Shown one piece after another: positions 1-7,555 of a DNA stretch of 64,000 nt (the stretch's first letter is position 1; each line of letters begins with the position of its first letter). The position numbers were made by a program, and so were the translations under genes. The notes beneath the pieces were generated by a model, which was not told the DNA's origin, did not search any database, and saw only the letters and a program-made list of their open reading frames with translations. Source of the DNA: VXNE01 sp965248075 (GTDB lineage: Bacteria; Pseudomonadota; Gammaproteobacteria; Pseudomonadales; Azotimanducaceae); contig CBDFIL010000003.1 in the NCBI GenBank assembly GCA_965248075.1, positions 558,001 to 622,000 on the forward strand, read 5' to 3'.

Positions 1-114
1 TATCATGAGCGCTTGAGCGGGTCGAAGCCGATGGCCCGATGGCGGGCGGCAGCGTCTTGCAGGGCATGAACATCCCATGGGCGTGGACATTGACCGTCGA
101 AGGAGAATAGCAAT

Positions 115-1017
115 ATGTCTGCACAAACGATCCAGACACCCGACCAACAAGCGCTGGCACGCACGCTGGCCGCCATCGACCGGCTGGGGTTGAACGACAA
201 TCTGATCGAATTGGATACACAAGGGTACACAATCATTCAGGGTGTGTTGTCCGAGGACCAGGTCGAGCGTGCCAAGGACGCCATTCTAAGACGCGTCGAA
301 GCACGTATCGGAAAACGCGTCGATCCCGACACCGCGACCAGTGAAGATTTTCAGAGCCCCATGGGCACGAGCCTCGACCACGTCGGTTACATGCTGTACG
401 ACGGTGAAGTGTTCGAGGAGATCCTGATGGCCGAAAGGCCGCTGGCCATGGTCAGCTACATCGTCGGAGAGAGCTGCCTGGTCTCCAGCATCAGTTGCTT
501 TTTCAAGGGGCCGGGCCCGACGGGTGTGCTGCCATTGCACGCCGATACGCTGGGACCCCAGCCGTTTCCCACCTACGCCCAGACCGCCAACATCAATTAC
601 GCACTCACCCCTTACAGCCGCGAAGCGGGTGCGACCGCGATCGTGCCGGGTAGCCACAAGCGTGCACGCCAGCCAACGCTCTCGGAGATGGCTTTGAGCG
701 GGGATCAGGCCAACGCCGAGGCCATGCCCCTGGACATGGCGCCCGGTGACTGCGCGGTGTGGCACGGTCACACCTGGCACGGGTCGTACGAACGGCAGAT
801 CCCGGGCATTCGGATGAACCTGGCCCACTATTTCGCGCGGCATCATGTCACGGTGCAGGAGCGTCACAGGGGTGAAGTGCCCCAGGAAGTGCTGGATCGT
901 CACGCCGACGATGCGCGGTTCCAGCGTCTGCTGGGCCTCAACCACCCCTACGGATGGGCGCACGAAGGACCTGATGGCAGCAAGATGCTGCAAACCCCGA
1001 CGGGTTGGTACGACTGA
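115..1017 (+). CDS. Phytanoyl-CoA dioxygenase (PhyH) family oxygenase
   Basis: A 300-residue protein with the double-stranded beta-helix signature of Fe(II)/2-oxoglutarate oxygenases. The iron-binding H-x-D is H142/D144 in LHADTLG. The distal histidine lies in WHGHTWHGS (H219 or H222), and an arginine about 11 residues on (R233, GIRMNL) would bind 2-oxoglutarate. The family hydroxylates small molecules; the substrate cannot be read from sequence. The start is fixed by a strong AAGGAGAA site just upstream of ATG. No signal peptide, so cytoplasmic. It stands alone, with no obvious partner on either side. Family confident, substrate unknown. Confidence 0.85.
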   Translation: MSAQTIQTPDQQALARTLAAIDRLGLNDNLIELDTQGYTIIQGVLSEDQVERAKDAILRRVEARIGKRVDPDTATSEDFQSPMGTSLDHVGYMLYDGEVFEEILMAERPLAMVSYIVGESCLVSSISCFFKGPGPTGVLPLHADTLGPQPFPTYAQTANINYALTPYSREAGATAIVPGSHKRARQPTLSEMALSGDQANAEAMPLDMAPGDCAVWHGHTWHGSYERQIPGIRMNLAHYFARHHVTVQERHRGEVPQEVLDRHADDARFQRLLGLNHPYGWAHEGPDGSKMLQTPTGWYD

Positions 1018-1188
1018 CCGAGCCGCACGACCTGGGGCTGCCCGAATTTTCGTGGCCGATAGGGCCGCCCATGCAAGCTTGCGCGGCGCCGCCAAGGCGA
1101 ATCCGGCATTTGCGGGCTGCCAAACACCCTTGGCACAACGACGGCACTCAGATCCGGACATGGTAGTGTCCGGGAATGGGATATCTCT

Positions 1189-1773
1189 GTGCTTGATAGG
1201 CCTGATGGACGCCACGCTTTCGCCGTAGCTCGGCTCGCCATGCTTCTGCTGGCCTTGCCCGCGTCCGCCCAGGCAGATCGGACCCTGTCGCCGGACTGGC
1301 CTCGCGTAGCGGTCGCGGAAGGTCGTCAGTTCGTGGTGCTGGGTCCGCAAGCGAGCGGTTCGGACGGCGTGCAGCCCGCGCTGTCGGCGCAACCGGCAGC
1401 CGACGGTTTTTCCGCCCGGTCGTACGCCACCGACTCGCAGTGGATCCATGTCGTGGACTTCGGCGGGAGAACCTACCGGGCCGCAGCACCCCTCGAAGGC
1501 CCTCGGTCCAGGATCGTCTTCGATCCCGTCCGGCGCGGCTTTGCGTCGCTGTTGCCGAGTATCCGCATCGAACTGAAACGCGGACTGCAACCCGACGCCG
1601 TCGCGGAAGCGCTTGACGCGGTGGGCGTCACCGTCTTCGAGTCGCTCGGTTTCGCCATCGTCGATCTGCCCGAGGATCTCCATCCGGCCGACGCGGTCGC
1701 GCGGGTGCGAAACCTGCCCGGCCAACCCGAAGCCGCGGTGCGGCTGCGCGGCCCCCTGATCGAATGGAAGTGA
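1189..1773 (+). CDS. Secreted prodomain-like partner of the adjacent subtilisin
   Basis: A 194-residue exported protein. The GTG start gives a signal peptide with core LAMLLLALPASAQA and cleavage after AQA. No catalytic motif is visible. The C-terminal third, from about residue 118 (IRIELKRGLQPDAVAEALDA) through VFESLGFAIVDLP to the end, has the pattern of subtilase prodomains: a strand, a helix over 'alpha-valine-glycine', a strand, then a second helix. Its stop overlaps the start of the S8 protease gene by 10 nt, so the two are translationally coupled. I infer a chaperone/inhibitor supplied in trans. An alternative start is ATG 1240. The role is an inference; the reading frame and export signal are clear. 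Confidence 0.6.
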   Translation: MLDRPDGRHAFAVARLAMLLLALPASAQADRTLSPDWPRVAVAEGRQFVVLGPQASGSDGVQPALSAQPAADGFSARSYATDSQWIHVVDFGGRTYRAAAPLEGPRSRIVFDPVRRGFASLLPSIRIELKRGLQPDAVAEALDAVGVTVFESLGFAIVDLPEDLHPADAVARVRNLPGQPEAAVRLRGPLIEWK

Positions 1774-4319
1774 CGTCGGCGCGTCGCCTCGGCGCCTGCG
1801 CATGGCTCTCTCTGGTGCTTGTCAGTCTGTCGGGGTGCGGCGGCGATGCGCCGCATGACGATCCGTCCGCCGCGCCCCCGGCGATGGTTTCGCTCACCGT
1901 CCTCGGCAGTACTGGCCTTGAGGAGGCGGCCAATCCGAAGGTCCAGGTGCGGGTCGACCTTGACAGGTTGGCTCACCGGGCCGTTGCGGTGGAGTTGAAC
2001 TTCGTCGGATCGGCGACGGCCGGCAGTGACTACGCGGTCAGCACCGCGGCGGTCACGGTACCGGCGAGCGGTGCTTTCGCGACCGCCGAGATCGACGTCT
2101 TCCGGGACTTCGACGAGGAAGGGGACGAGACCATCGAGGTCAGCCTCGGCACGATCACAGGCAACGCACGGGCGGGCGAGGAGTCATCGCTGACGCTCAC
2201 CATTCACGACGGCGAAGCGGCAACTATCGACAAGACGCCTGGCCATGGCGGCGGGGAGGGGTTTGAGCCCGGGCTGCTGCCGCTGGCGTACACGGTGACC
2301 GAAGATGCCGTCCTCCTGGCGGTGGCCGCCTTGAACCCCCTTCCCGCCGGCGCAACGCTGCGGCTTGTAGCCGAGTGGTCCACGGACTTCCGCTTCCGGA
2401 CCGACGTGCGGTTGCTCGGCGCCTTCGACGTCGAGTCTTCCGACGATCCGTTCGACCTGTTCCTGGGCAACCTGCACCTGTTCAGCGTGCCGATGTCGGA
2501 ATTGGCGCGCAACGAGGTCTACTACATCCGAGCGTACCTGGGCGAGGAGCCGTCCGCGGACACGTTCGGCCCCGGCTCCCGCAGCGCGTTCTTCGACGGA
2601 TTCGCGACCAATGCCGAGGGCCGGGTGGTCGTCTCGTGCGAGGCCCCCCGCCGAACGCCCGCACGCAGCGGCGACCCGCTGTTCGCAGAGCAATGGCACC
2701 TCGACAACACCGTCCAGACGGCGTTCTCGGACCGCGGCGGCGTGGCCCGCGCCGATCTCCACATGACCGGCGCCATCAGCGCCGGCCAAAATGGCGCCGG
2801 CGTCAAGCTGGCGATCGTCGACACGGGGCTCGAGACCTGCCATCCCGACCTCGCCGCCAACGCCGCCGGCCGCGGGTCGTTCAACTTCGGCTACCTGCGC
2901 ATGGCCGGTGCCGGCGCTTCCCCGACTGAACCCTTCCGTTTCGGCGTTCTGGGCGACCACGGCACCAGCGTGGCCGGCATCGCCGCGGCGGCGGCGAACC
3001 ACGGTCTCGGCGGGCGGGGCGTTGCGTCGGACGTCACGGTCGTAGGGTTCAACCCGGCTGAAGCAGGGGGCGCCGCCGACGAGGATCCGGCAGCGGGGTT
3101 CGAAACCGCGCTACTGCTCAGCCTCGGCGGGAGCAGTTCTTCTCCCGATTCCGCCAGCGTCGACATCTTCAACATGAGCTTCGGTGTCCACGCGCCAGCG
3201 GAGAACTCGCGTGAGGAGTTCGTGCGATTGGTCAAGATGGCCACGACCGAGCTCAGATCGGGCCGTGGCGCGCTGTACGTGAAGGCAGCAGGCAACGAAT
3301 TCGAGCTGTGCGACCGGACACACCCTTTCCATCGGGAAGTCGGCTGCATCGCCGCCAACGTGGATCCGGATCACAACCTGCCGTGGCTGATCGTGGTGGG
3401 CGGTTTCAACGCCGACGACCTCAAATCGTCCTATTCCAACGCGGGGGCGAGCCTGTGGGTGGTTGGTCCGTCGGGCGAGGACGGCATCGCGGCGCCCGCC
3501 ATGATCACCACCGACCAGGCCGGCGCGCATGGGGGATTCAGCGAATATCCCATGAATCGGCTGACGAGCGCGCATCCGCTGAATCGCCACGGCGACTACA
3601 TCAGCGGTTTCGGCGGTACCTCTTCCGCGGCACCCGCCGTGGCCGGCTCGATCGCGGTCCTGCTGGGCGTCAACCCGGACCTCACCTGGCGCGACGTGAA
3701 ACACGTCCTGGCGAACACGGCGCGGATGATCGACCCGGACATCGCGGAAGTACGCGCGGCCTTCCAGGGAACGCCTTACGTCGCGCAGCCGGCATGGCAG
3801 ACCAATGCCGCCGGCTACGCCTTTCACAACTGGTACGGTTTCGGCGCGGTCGAGGTCGACGCCGCCGTGGCGATGGCGGAAGGCTATGCGCCCGACCGCC
3901 TCGGAACCTTCGTCGAGTCGGAGTGGTTCGCGGCGGACGCTGCGGCAGAGCCACCGTTGGCCATCCCGGATGCAGACGGCATCGGGATCGACGTGACCGT
4001 GGACGTGACGGGCCTGCTCGACGCCGCCAACATCGAGGCCGTGGTTCTGGAGATCGGGGTCGATCACACAAACGCCTTCGATCTCGGCGTCGCGCTGCGC
4101 TCGCCGGCGGGCACGGCGAGCGTCGTCAATCCGCCATTCAACGCGTCGCTGTACGGTGCTCCCGGATTACGGAACTGGCATCTGCTGACCAATGCGTTCT
4201 ACGGCGAGAACCCCAACGGCACTTGGGCCATCCACGTGGCGGATCTCGCCGCACAGGACACCGGCAGCCTGACAGGCGGGCGTTTGAGGTTCTACTACGG
4301 TACGCACGCTTCGAACTGA
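1764..4319 (+). CDS. Subtilisin-like (S8) lipoprotein protease with Calx-beta and P domains
   Basis: An 851-residue secreted serine protease. It has a lipoprotein signal with lipobox LSGC (C25), a Calx-beta-like module at about residues 42-150, and a linker or second beta module to about 290. The S8 catalytic domain has Asp353 (IVDTG), His399 (GDHGTS), oxyanion Asn511 (AAGNE) and Ser620 (GGTSSAAP). The C-terminal 110 residues look like a proprotein-convertase P domain (ANIEAVVLEIGVDH...NPNGTWAIHV). No prodomain of the usual kind lies between the signal and the catalytic domain; a prodomain-like protein is encoded just upstream and overlaps by 10 nt. Likely anchored on the periplasmic or outer face of the outer membrane. 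All catalytic residues are present. Confidence 0.9.
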   Translation: MEVTSARRLGACAWLSLVLVSLSGCGGDAPHDDPSAAPPAMVSLTVLGSTGLEEAANPKVQVRVDLDRLAHRAVAVELNFVGSATAGSDYAVSTAAVTVPASGAFATAEIDVFRDFDEEGDETIEVSLGTITGNARAGEESSLTLTIHDGEAATIDKTPGHGGGEGFEPGLLPLAYTVTEDAVLLAVAALNPLPAGATLRLVAEWSTDFRFRTDVRLLGAFDVESSDDPFDLFLGNLHLFSVPMSELARNEVYYIRAYLGEEPSADTFGPGSRSAFFDGFATNAEGRVVVSCEAPRRTPARSGDPLFAEQWHLDNTVQTAFSDRGGVARADLHMTGAISAGQNGAGVKLAIVDTGLETCHPDLAANAAGRGSFNFGYLRMAGAGASPTEPFRFGVLGDHGTSVAGIAAAAANHGLGGRGVASDVTVVGFNPAEAGGAADEDPAAGFETALLLSLGGSSSSPDSASVDIFNMSFGVHAPAENSREEFVRLVKMATTELRSGRGALYVKAAGNEFELCDRTHPFHREVGCIAANVDPDHNLPWLIVVGGFNADDLKSSYSNAGASLWVVGPSGEDGIAAPAMITTDQAGAHGGFSEYPMNRLTSAHPLNRHGDYISGFGGTSSAAPAVAGSIAVLLGVNPDLTWRDVKHVLANTARMIDPDIAEVRAAFQGTPYVAQPAWQTNAAGYAFHNWYGFGAVEVDAAVAMAEGYAPDRLGTFVESEWFAADAAAEPPLAIPDADGIGIDVTVDVTGLLDAANIEAVVLEIGVDHTNAFDLGVALRSPAGTASVVNPPFNASLYGAPGLRNWHLLTNAFYGENPNGTWAIHVADLAAQDTGSLTGGRLRFYYGTHASN

Positions 4320-4341
4320 GCAGCGTCCAGTAACGTGTTGC

Positions 4342-5436
4342 TCAGAGATCCCGCGCGACGCGGAAACCGATCACGACGTCGCGCGAACCCTCTTTCAACA
4401 ACCGTCGAATCCTGTTGGTCGGGGGCGGCCCGACCCAACGGCTCGCTGCGCGCACGGCACGCGGCACGATGCCCGTCCGGAAGCCCTCCGCGTCGCTGGC
4501 CCAATGGCCGCCGCGCAGGACGCGTCGGTCGCAGTCGCCGGACAGCCAGGCGCTGCCGTCCGCCGGCGCTCCCACATAGTTCGCGTTCCAGCAGTCCTCG
4601 CACCATTCGGCCACGTTGCCGAGCATGTCGTGGAGCCCGAACGGATTGGGCGCATAGCTGCCCACCGGCACCGGCCTGCCGACGAAGTACCGTCCGTAGT
4701 TGGCCTCTTCCCGGGACACGGTGTCGCCGGTGTAGTAGGGCGTCGTCGTGCCGCCCCGCGCCGCGTACTCCCACTCGGACTCGCTCGGCAAACGGTACCG
4801 CTTGCCGGTCTCTTGCGAGAGCCAAGCCAGGTAGGCGGGCACGTCGTCCCAGCCGACGCGCATCACGGGATGCCGCGGATCGCCCCAGTTGCGTCCGAAG
4901 AACCGCCGCTTCGGTCGATAGCCGCTGCAGCCGCCGGACGCGACGCAGGCGTCCCACTCGGCGAACGTCACCTCGTAGACGCCCATCGCGAACGGGTAGC
5001 CGATCGTCACCGGGTGTGCCGGGCCCTCGTTCCGTTGCCGCCCCGCTTCGGTCTCCAGCGACCCCATCGTGAAGGTTCCCGGCGGCAAGACGATCATTTC
5101 GGGACACGCGGGACAATCCCGAAAGCGTGTGCCGGGGATGCGGCCTGGGTTCGGGCCATCGCCCTCTATACTCTCTGCCATCGCTTCCACCTCCTCTGCC
5201 GACTCCGACGCGCCTTGTTTCTCCGCGTGATCCGCCCGCGCCGAGGGTCCGTCTGGCAGTACCGTCGCGCGCAAACCAGGCAGATCCACCGCCTCGCGGG
5301 CGTCGACGAGCAAGGCGGCGCACGCTCGCTCGTCCAGTGCGGCCGTTGCCGGGGGACAACAGGCGAGCGCCGCGATGGGCAGCAGGTGACGCAACGCCGG
5401 TCGTCGGGTGCTCGTGGAGGCGGAAGGTGTGTTCAT
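4342..5436 (-). CDS. Secreted formylglycine-generating-enzyme (SUMF1)-family protein
   Basis: A 364-residue protein read from ATG 5436, where MNTPSAS leads into a signal peptide (LLPIAALACCPPATAAL). The frame stays open further upstream, but there it only translates the intergenic repeat array. The SUMF1/FGE-type domain starts near residue 115: MIVLPPGTFTMGS, MGVYEVTFAEWDACV, RLPSESEWEYAARGG, NPFGLHDMLGNVAEW, RVLRGGHW and terminal VVIGFRVAR. These are standard family landmarks. True FGE oxidises a sulfatase cysteine, but many bacterial homologues have other roles or none known, and no sulfatase lies in the window. It is divergent from the sigma-factor operon and convergent with the protease gene. 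Confidence 0.85.
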   Translation of the reverse strand: MNTPSASTSTRRPALRHLLPIAALACCPPATAALDERACAALLVDAREAVDLPGLRATVLPDGPSARADHAEKQGASESAEEVEAMAESIEGDGPNPGRIPGTRFRDCPACPEMIVLPPGTFTMGSLETEAGRQRNEGPAHPVTIGYPFAMGVYEVTFAEWDACVASGGCSGYRPKRRFFGRNWGDPRHPVMRVGWDDVPAYLAWLSQETGKRYRLPSESEWEYAARGGTTTPYYTGDTVSREEANYGRYFVGRPVPVGSYAPNPFGLHDMLGNVAEWCEDCWNANYVGAPADGSAWLSGDCDRRVLRGGHWASDAEGFRTGIVPRAVRAASRWVGPPPTNRIRRLLKEGSRDVVIGFRVARDL

Positions 5437-5661
5437 GGCGACTACCGGGTCTTCGCATGTTTCGGATACTCGCGGCGGCGCCAAGGCATCTGCAACGGCT
5501 ATCGTCCGGGTATCGCCGCGCGAATCCGAGTGGCATCTTCCAGCGCTACCCAAGACCGGATCGAAGGCATCAGGGCAGTTGTCGATGTGTTGGGTGCCAG
5601 ATCCCACAAGGAGTTCCCGCTTCGGCACCTCGACGGCGATCGGCGGCCGCTGGCTCGGCGA

Positions 5662-5851
5662 GGGACACCCACTCCGCGGGCGCAACCGTCGTGGTGCGGC
5701 GAGGTGGCTCGGCGAGGGACACCCACTCCGCGGGCGCAACCGTCGTGGTGCGGCGAGGGACACCCACTCCGCGGGCGCAACCGTCGTGGTGCGGCGAGGA
5801 ACACCCACTCCGCGAGGGCAACCGTCGTGGTGCGGAGTTGGTGGGTGTCCC
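5662..5851. repeat. Tandem array of a palindromic repeat (family R1)
   Basis: Four head-to-tail copies begin near 5662, 5716, 5757 and 5798, with steps of 54, 41 and 41 nt. Each starts GGGACACCCACTCC (the last GGAACACCC) and contains GCAACCGTCGTGGTGCGG. The array closes with the inverse arm TTGGTGGGTGTCCC. A single copy of the same palindrome is at 9793-9843. There are no unique spacers, so it is not a CRISPR array. The 5437-6104 gap holds this array, a REP copy and nothing else I recognise. Confidence 0.85.
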
Positions 5852-5930
5852 CAACCGAGCCCGCGTGCGCTGTCAAGCGCAACCCCGGCGAGCGGATCAC
5901 GCCGGGCGTGTGGCTGACCCGGTCACGCCG

Positions 5931-5969
5931 GTAGGGGACGGGCTTGTCCCGTCCCGTCTCGAAGCAGGC
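5931..5969. repeat. REP-like palindrome, GTAG-headed (family R2)
   Basis: It starts GTAGGGGACGGGCTTGTCCC and has the hairpin GACGGG/CCCGTC. The same head recurs at 17631, 26787 and, three times, from 62436. It lies in the gap upstream of the sigma-factor gene. Confidence 0.75.
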
Positions 5970-6104
5970 TCGAAGCAGGCACGACGGCGAGCCTGGAACG
6001 CGTTTGTTCCATACGCTCCGTAGAGCGACCATAACCGTACTCCCTCACGGGGACCGACCATCGCCAGGAACCGCAGCCGGGATCCGCGCAGCGACGCAGC
6101 GCTG

Positions 6105-6635
6105 GTGGAGATCTGCAATCGCGGCGACCCCGCCGCCGCCGCGGCCGCATTCGACGTCCTGTACCGGCGGCACAAGGACTACGTGTTGCGGGTCGCCCTG
6201 CGCTTCGGCCCGGACATCGAGACGGCCCTCGACGTGCTGCAGGAGACCTTCCTGCAACTGCTGCGCAGGTTCCCGCCGAGCGGCGAAGGGATCGAGCTGA
6301 CCGCCAGGCTGACGACGCTCCTCTATCCGATGGCGCGCAACGCCGCGATCGACGCAACGCGCAGGGCCGCCCGGTTTCCCACCGACGCCAGCGTGACGCC
6401 TGACGATGTCGCGGCACCGGTCGCCGCGCCGGCGGGCGAACTCGGCAAGCTCCTCGCCGTCCTGCCCGCCCACCAGCGCGAAGCGCTCTCACTGCGCTTC
6501 GTCGACGGGCTGTCGCTCGACGAGATCGCGCAAGCGCTCGACATTCCCCTGGGAACGGTCAAGTCGCGCCTGCACCTCGGGATCGCGCGCCTGCGTTCCT
6601 CGCCGGCACTGCAGGAATATTTCTCGATCGAGTGA
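6105..6635 (+). CDS. ECF-type RNA polymerase sigma factor
   Basis: A 176-residue sigma-70-family protein. Region 2 spans about residues 14-75 (FDVLYRRHKDYVLRVALRF, ALDVLQETFLQLL, YPMARNAAIDATRR). Region 4 spans about 112-165, with helix-turn-helix LSLDEIAQALDIPLGTVKSR. The only in-frame start after the upstream TAG (6021) is this GTG, which has no clear Shine-Dalgarno. It heads an operon: 45 nt later comes a single-pass membrane protein in the anti-sigma position, then the cohesin-like and VIT-VWA genes joined by ATGA overlaps. ECF factors of this layout usually autoregulate their operon; that is inference. Confidence 0.9.
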   Translation: MEICNRGDPAAAAAAFDVLYRRHKDYVLRVALRFGPDIETALDVLQETFLQLLRRFPPSGEGIELTARLTTLLYPMARNAAIDATRRAARFPTDASVTPDDVAAPVAAPAGELGKLLAVLPAHQREALSLRFVDGLSLDEIAQALDIPLGTVKSRLHLGIARLRSSPALQEYFSIE

Positions 6636-6680
6636 ACCTTTTCCGGTCGTGGCGCGTTACAGGAACAGAGGACGCGCGAC

Positions 6681-7070
6681 ATGACCGACACGAACACACC
6701 AGACGACCAGCTGCCGGAAGCCCTGATCGGCGAGCTGAAGCGTCGCGACCGGGCTCCGGACGTGATCACGTCGCGGGTGGACCGATCCGTGGCCGTTGCC
6801 CTGCGCGCACACTTCGGAGTGCCGCCGGCGCCGCGCTGGCAGCACCCCGGCGCCTGGGCCGCCGCGGCAGCTTGCGCGGTGCTGGCCGTGGGGCTGTCGA
6901 CGAGCTATCTCTCGGAACGGGGCGGTGCCCCCATCTACCGGGATGTCGACGGTTCCGGGCGGATCGACATCGCCGATGTTCTCGCCCTGGCCCGGGAGGG
7001 CGTTCCGCGGGCCGAACTCGATGCCTTCGCCCTCCGCATCGTCGCGCTGGACCGGGACGGCGGACGATGA
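6681..7070 (+). CDS. Single-pass membrane protein, anti-sigma position, with dockerin-like EF-hand
   Basis: A 129-residue protein. The N-terminal 55 residues are charged and predicted cytoplasmic (LPEALIGELKRRDRAP). One membrane helix follows at about 56-78 (AAAAACAVLAVGLSTSYL). The external tail has a calcium-loop motif, DVDGSGRIDIAD, matching the D-x-D-x-S-G-x-I-D-x-x-D pattern of dockerins. A second loop begins at the C-terminus (ALDRDGG) but is cut short. Its position after a sigma-factor gene suggests a sigma-restraining role; the dockerin-like tail would be the sensor or binding side. The stop overlaps the next start as ATGA. Topology and motif are seen; the anti-sigma role is inferred. 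Confidence 0.65.
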   Translation: MTDTNTPDDQLPEALIGELKRRDRAPDVITSRVDRSVAVALRAHFGVPPAPRWQHPGAWAAAAACAVLAVGLSTSYLSERGGAPIYRDVDGSGRIDIADVLALAREGVPRAELDAFALRIVALDRDGGR

Positions 7071-7555
7071 AGGTCCGATCCAGCAACCCGGTTGTCCGGC
7101 CGTGGCTCGCGCCCCTCGCGGTGGTGTTTGCGATCGGAGGCGCTGCGGGCCCGAACGAAGCTGTGAGCCCCCGCTTCGTCCCCGTCGAGATCTACCTCGA
7201 GAGCCCGGAACCGGTCGCCGCGTGGCAGTTCGAACTCGCCGACCGCGCCGGGGCGATGCAGGTGGTGGGCATCGAGGGCGGCGGCCACGAGGCTTTCCCG
7301 GGTGCGCCGTACTACGACCGCGAGGCGCTCGCCCGGGACGATGTGTCCCGCATCGTCGTCGCGGACTACTCCCTGGCCGACGAGGGCGCCCTGCCCCGCG
7401 GCCGCGTCCACCTCGCCACCGTGCACCTCATGCTCGAAGGCGATCCCGACTTCGAACTGCGCCTGGTCACTGCGACCACGTCCGGGGGCAAGCCGATCAC
7501 AGCATCCATCATCGTCGGGGATTCCCGCGGAGATCCAGAAGAGAGAACACCATGA
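7067..7555 (+). CDS. Exported cohesin-like domain protein
   Basis: A 162-residue protein starting at the ATG that overlaps the previous stop. The frame is open further upstream only as a shadow of the preceding gene. The N-terminus has a signal-like hydrophobic stretch (PWLAPLAVVFAIGGAAG). The rest is beta-rich and follows the cohesin pattern: VPVEIYLESPEPVAAWQFEL, then PYYDREAL, IVVADYSL, GRVHLATVHLML and FELRLVTATTSGG. Cohesins bind dockerins, and the upstream membrane protein carries a dockerin-like loop, so the pair may interact. The cohesin assignment rests on pattern and context; no pairwise comparison was possible. ATGA overlap with the next gene. Confidence 0.6.
   Translation: MKVRSSNPVVRPWLAPLAVVFAIGGAAGPNEAVSPRFVPVEIYLESPEPVAAWQFELADRAGAMQVVGIEGGGHEAFPGAPYYDREALARDDVSRIVVADYSLADEGALPRGRVHLATVHLMLEGDPDFELRLVTATTSGGKPITASIIVGDSRGDPEERTP

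Noticed and set aside
3..236. A 77-codon minus-strand frame at the left edge
   Set aside because: It overlaps the PhyH start region in antisense, lacks any motif and has no ribosome-binding site; bases 1-114 otherwise show only the ribosome-binding site of the PhyH gene.
286..1803. A 505-codon open frame on the minus strand
   Set aside because: It lies opposite the PhyH-family gene and the prodomain-like gene, both of which have family motifs and start signals; its product is low-complexity Arg/Gly-rich.
5437..5808. N-terminal extension of the FGE-like protein
   Set aside because: The open frame continues 124 codons upstream, but these translate intergenic repeats and would precede an evident signal peptide.
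5640..5851. Regular repeats suggesting a CRISPR array
   Set aside because: The units abut with no unique spacers, the steps differ (54, 41, 41), each unit is part of a palindrome also found singly at 9793, and no cas gene is present.
4504..5934. A 476-codon + strand frame over the FGE-like gene
   Set aside because: It is the complement of a clear SUMF1-family gene and its last part only translates the R1 repeat array.
6632..7066. Upstream extension of the cohesin-like gene
   Set aside because: The stretch is an Arg-rich shadow of the membrane-protein gene, while the ATG at 7067 overlaps the previous stop and leads into a signal peptide.
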